A DNA stretch of 64,000 nt from the NCBI GenBank assembly GCA_964474695.1, contig CAYYTK010000005.1:62001-126000 (forward strand). The letters are read 5' to 3'. The position numbers were made by a program, and so were the translations under genes. Under the pieces are notes generated by a model. It worked only from the letters and a program-made list of their open reading frames with translations, ran no database searches and was not told the DNA's origin. The stretch comes from DAOUBP01 sp964474695. GTDB lineage: Bacteria > Chloroflexota > Anaerolineae > CG2-30-64-16. Positions 61,703 through 64,000 of the stretch are shown one piece after another (the first letter of the stretch is position 1; each line of letters opens with the position of its first letter).

Positions 61703-62768
61703 GTTTTGTCATCAAGCTGGCAAGCACTTTGGAGAACTTGACTCCGTGCAACTGCAGCACTTCGGTCATCGGCAGGCCTGGGCTGGGACCGAAGGCGGTG
61801 TTGGGATTGGCATCGGTGAAGTAGGGGATGCCCGTCGCGGTGTCGATCCGGACATCGAACTTGGCGTAGTCCCGGCAGCGCAGCACCTCGAAGGCGCGGC
61901 GCGCGTAGCCGGTCACGGCCTGGACAACGCTGGGCTCCGCCTCAGTGTAGTGATAGCAGTCGGGATCGCTGTAGCTGGCGAAGCTGGTGAAGAGGTACTT
62001 ACGGCTCTCGGCGTCTTTGAAGACCTTCTGGCCGCAGAAGATGTGCACCTGCTCACCGTCGTCGAACGCCACCGCCGTGATCTCGGGTCCCTCGATGAAG
62101 CGTTCAACGATCACCGGCATCTTGTAGGCGCCGATCAGGAGGTCGGCCTGCCTTTGCGCCTCTTCATAGCTCTCTTTCACGGCCGCGTCGTCGATGCCGA
62201 CGCTGCCGCCGCCCTCGTTGAGCTTTACGATCAACGGCAGGCCCAGGTCGTCGCGCAGCCGCGTCCCGCGCCGCGTGACGAACTGGAAGGCCGGCGTGGG
62301 CACATCGTTGGCGTCGAGCACTTCTTTGACCAGGTTCCGGTCGTTGCCGATCACCAGGCCGCGCATTCCCGCGCCGGTGTAGGGGACGCCGGCCAGCTCG
62401 AGCGCGCCGGGGATCGATGTCTGCAGCGCGTCGCTTCCGCGCAGCGTATCCACCAGGTTCAGGACGAGATCGGGCTGATCGACCAGCAGCTTCGCCATGA
62501 AATAACGGTCGGCCCGGTACGCCTTGGCTTTCACCCCCAGCTTTTTCAGGGCTACTACGACATCTCTCGCGCGCTGCTCCACCTCCACCTCGGCCTGGTA
62601 GGCCTCCTGGGTGGGGAACCAGGCGACCTTGACGTGCGAGTACGCTACCGCGACCAGGCGCAGCTTCTTCAGCGCCGTCTTGTCCACTGCCAGCCGCAGG
62701 GTGCGCTTGGCCTGCAGCGGCTTGGCTTTGCGCGTCCCGTCTCCCGCGGCCACCTCTGTCATCACCAT
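61665..62768 (-). CDS. ATP-grasp ligase (D-Ala-D-Ala ligase-like)
   Basis: A 367-residue enzyme. The N-terminal part has a basic stretch (about 10-40). The ATP-grasp core has PLIVKLNEGGGSVGI (about 180-194), VIVERFIEGPEITAVAF (about 220-236) and the Mg-binding segment DYAKFDVRIDTATGIPYFTD followed by ANPNTAFG (about 300-328), which matches the D-Ala-D-Ala ligase group. Such enzymes join a carboxylate to an amine through an acyl-phosphate. There are no peptidoglycan genes beside it other than the distant L,D-transpeptidase. It overlaps the C39-like gene, so the pair could make and process a small amide or peptide product; this is inferred. The ATG has AAAGGGGAA upstream. Confidence 0.82.
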   Translation of the reverse strand: MVMTEVAAGDGTRKAKPLQAKRTLRLAVDKTALKKLRLVAVAYSHVKVAWFPTQEAYQAEVEVEQRARDVVVALKKLGVKAKAYRADRYFMAKLLVDQPDLVLNLVDTLRGSDALQTSIPGALELAGVPYTGAGMRGLVIGNDRNLVKEVLDANDVPTPAFQFVTRRGTRLRDDLGLPLIVKLNEGGGSVGIDDAAVKESYEEAQRQADLLIGAYKMPVIVERFIEGPEITAVAFDDGEQVHIFCGQKVFKDAESRKYLFTSFASYSDPDCYHYTEAEPSVVQAVTGYARRAFEVLRCRDYAKFDVRIDTATGIPYFTDANPNTAFGPSPGLPMTEVLQLHGVKFSKVLASLMTKHARRIYAPAPLR

Positions 62769-62854
62769 GCCGCTTCCCCTTTCAGCGTTATTCCCAAGGG
62801 TATCTTAGCATCAATCGAGGCGCCGCGCAACCACCCCCTGGCGGGCACTGGCCA

Positions 62855-64000
62855 TCAGGATGAGGTCGTGCCTACCAGGCGGTCCTCCCAGTCGACCCAA
62901 TCGACATTCTGAGAACGCACGTACTCACCCACCGACGAGCCGACTGTGCGGAAGAAGTACTCCTCGCTGACCTTGTCGAAGATGCCGAAACGTTTGAGTT
63001 TATCCTTGACCGGACCCTTGATCTCGGCAAAGCAGAGCTTAATCCGGGCGGCTTGCAGCGCGTCGTTCAGATCGTTGAGCATGTCGGCGGCAGTGATGTC
63101 GACGCTGGTCACCGGCTCAGCGGCCACCACCAGCCAGCGCACCGGGGTCGGCGATTCATCCACCGCATCGAGGATGCTGGCGCGGAACTGCTCGGCATTC
63201 GCAAAGAACAGCGGCGCATCCCACCGAAACAGGACCAGCCCCGGGATGCGCCTGGCTTCGGGATGGCGGGTGATATCGTGATAGCCCTTGAGACCATCCA
63301 CGCGCCCCAACACCGCATGATGCGGCCGCCAGCCCTCCCAAAGAAACTCGACCACCGCCACGCCGATCGCCAGCAGAATGCCCTGCACCGGCCCCAAGAG
63401 CGCCACCCCGGCAAAACAGGCCACGCTCAGCCAGAACTCCCAAGGCTGCATCCGCAACAGCCGGCGCAATTCCTGCACTTCAAACAGGCCGATCGCGGCG
63501 GCAATCACAATCGCCGCCAGGGCTGCGCTGGGCAGGTTCGCCAGCAAGCCCGGCGCCGCCAGCAGCAAGATCGTAATTGCCAGCGCCGCCACGACGCCGG
63601 TCAACTGCGAGCGGGCGCCCGCCGCCTCGGCCACGGGCGTGCGCGAGGCGGTGCCATTGATCGGGAATCCTTGGAACAACCCGGCAGCCAGGTTCGCCAT
63701 GCCGAGCCCCACCATTTCCCGGTTCGGGTCGACGTAGCTGCCCAGTTTAGCTGCATAGTTCCGCGACAGCACGCTCGTTTGCGCAAAGGCAACCGCCGCA
63801 ATGGCGATGGCGGCGGCCAGGAGGGGGGTGAGGTCTTGCCGGGTCACGATGGGCGCGATGGGCGCGGGCAGCCCCTGGGGCAGCGAACCGACCACCGCCA
63901 CCCCTGCCCGCTGGGCGAGATCGAGCACGGTCACGACCAGGGTGGCGCCTGCCACGGCAATCAGCACGCCCGGCAGGCGCGGCCAGCGCTTGAGGAGCAG
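62855..64000 (-). CDS. SulP-family anion transporter, truncated by the window edge
   Basis: At least 381 residues, N-terminus missing: the frame stays open past 63967 to the last base. The membrane part has REMVGLGMANLAAGLFQGFP, then SRTPVAEAAGARSQLTGVVA and further helices, matching the SulP/SLC26 core. The C-terminal STAS domain (about 63245-62900) has PGLVLFRWDAPLFFANAEQF, then VTSVDITAADMLNDL. These proteins carry sulfate, bicarbonate or other anions. STAS is the regulatory part. Substrate not readable. It precedes the ATP-grasp gene by 86 bp. Confidence 0.88.
   Translation of the reverse strand: MLLKRWPRLPGVLIAVAGATLVVTVLDLAQRAGVAVVGSLPQGLPAPIAPIVTRQDLTPLLAAAIAIAAVAFAQTSVLSRNYAAKLGSYVDPNREMVGLGMANLAAGLFQGFPINGTASRTPVAEAAGARSQLTGVVAALAITILLLAAPGLLANLPSAALAAIVIAAAIGLFEVQELRRLLRMQPWEFWLSVACFAGVALLGPVQGILLAIGVAVVEFLWEGWRPHHAVLGRVDGLKGYHDITRHPEARRIPGLVLFRWDAPLFFANAEQFRASILDAVDESPTPVRWLVVAAEPVTSVDITAADMLNDLNDALQAARIKLCFAEIKGPVKDKLKRFGIFDKVSEEYFFRTVGSSVGEYVRSQNVDWVDWEDRLVGTTSS

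Noticed and set aside
1..64000. tRNA, rRNA, riboswitch, transposase or prophage genes
   Set aside because: None was recognised by eye; a tRNA or covariance-model scan would be needed to exclude small RNA genes firmly.

Overview
The window is GC-rich bacterial DNA, about 62-65 % GC by eye, with dense coding and ordinary Shine-Dalgarno sites. The gene content suggests Chloroflexota (Anaerolineae/Caldilineae-like): very large secreted proteins built of CARDB, LamG, PD40/LVIVD-propeller, DNRLRE and thrombospondin-3 modules joined by Thr/Pro linkers; a PPi-type phosphofructokinase; GPH-type transporters; and secreted proteins ending in an aromatic-LPL-type tail. This assignment is inferred from content; there is no rRNA marker in the window.

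Layout. 1-2.8 kb: the end of an MFS transporter gene, then a GNAT-like protein and a GPH-family transporter from one promoter (+ strand). 2.8-8.2 kb: an L,D-transpeptidase behind a PPi-type phosphofructokinase (- strand), a short-chain dehydrogenase (+), and malic enzyme (-), with a strong 20-bp hairpin between the last two. 8.4-37.9 kb: one uninterrupted 29.5-kb gene on the - strand for a 9,836-residue surface protein. It is translationally coupled (ATGA) to an upstream degenerate receiver gene and lies just downstream of a sensor kinase/LuxR-type regulator pair. 41.0-51.1 kb: ion homeostasis: a CPA2 cation/proton antiporter overlapping a PII-like gene, a Ca/Na exchanger, and a complete Mrp (Mnh) Na+/H+ antiporter operon (A/B fusion, C, D, E, F, G) with two unrelated small membrane-protein genes between C and D and several palindromic or tandem repeats in its junctions. 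51.1-55.5 kb: a redox cluster (STAS protein, DUF1990-like protein, phytoene-desaturase-like FAD enzyme, ferric-reductase-like flavocytochrome, a 30-residue membrane peptide) and an internally deleted SLC13 permease remnant. 55.7-57.0 kb: an RpiR regulator with a palindromic operator at its own start site, and a small Cys-rich protein. 57.1-64.0 kb: a second secreted modular protein (1,312 aa) with an HEXXH motif, a C39-like cysteine peptidase overlapping an ATP-grasp ligase, and a SulP transporter that runs off the window.

How the genes may work together (inference). The kinase and regulator, the repeats in front of the giant operon's promoter, and the coupled pseudo-receiver suggest regulated production of an exceptionally large envelope protein. 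The giant protein and the 1,312-aa protein share domain style and a C-terminal aromatic-LPL-hydrophobic tail, so they may share an export or anchoring route. The 10-kb ion-antiporter block looks like one pH/Na+ homeostasis locus, with its transcript modified by inserted palindromes. No rRNA, tRNA, CRISPR array, transposase or phage gene was seen, and there is no gene-free stretch above 300 bases.
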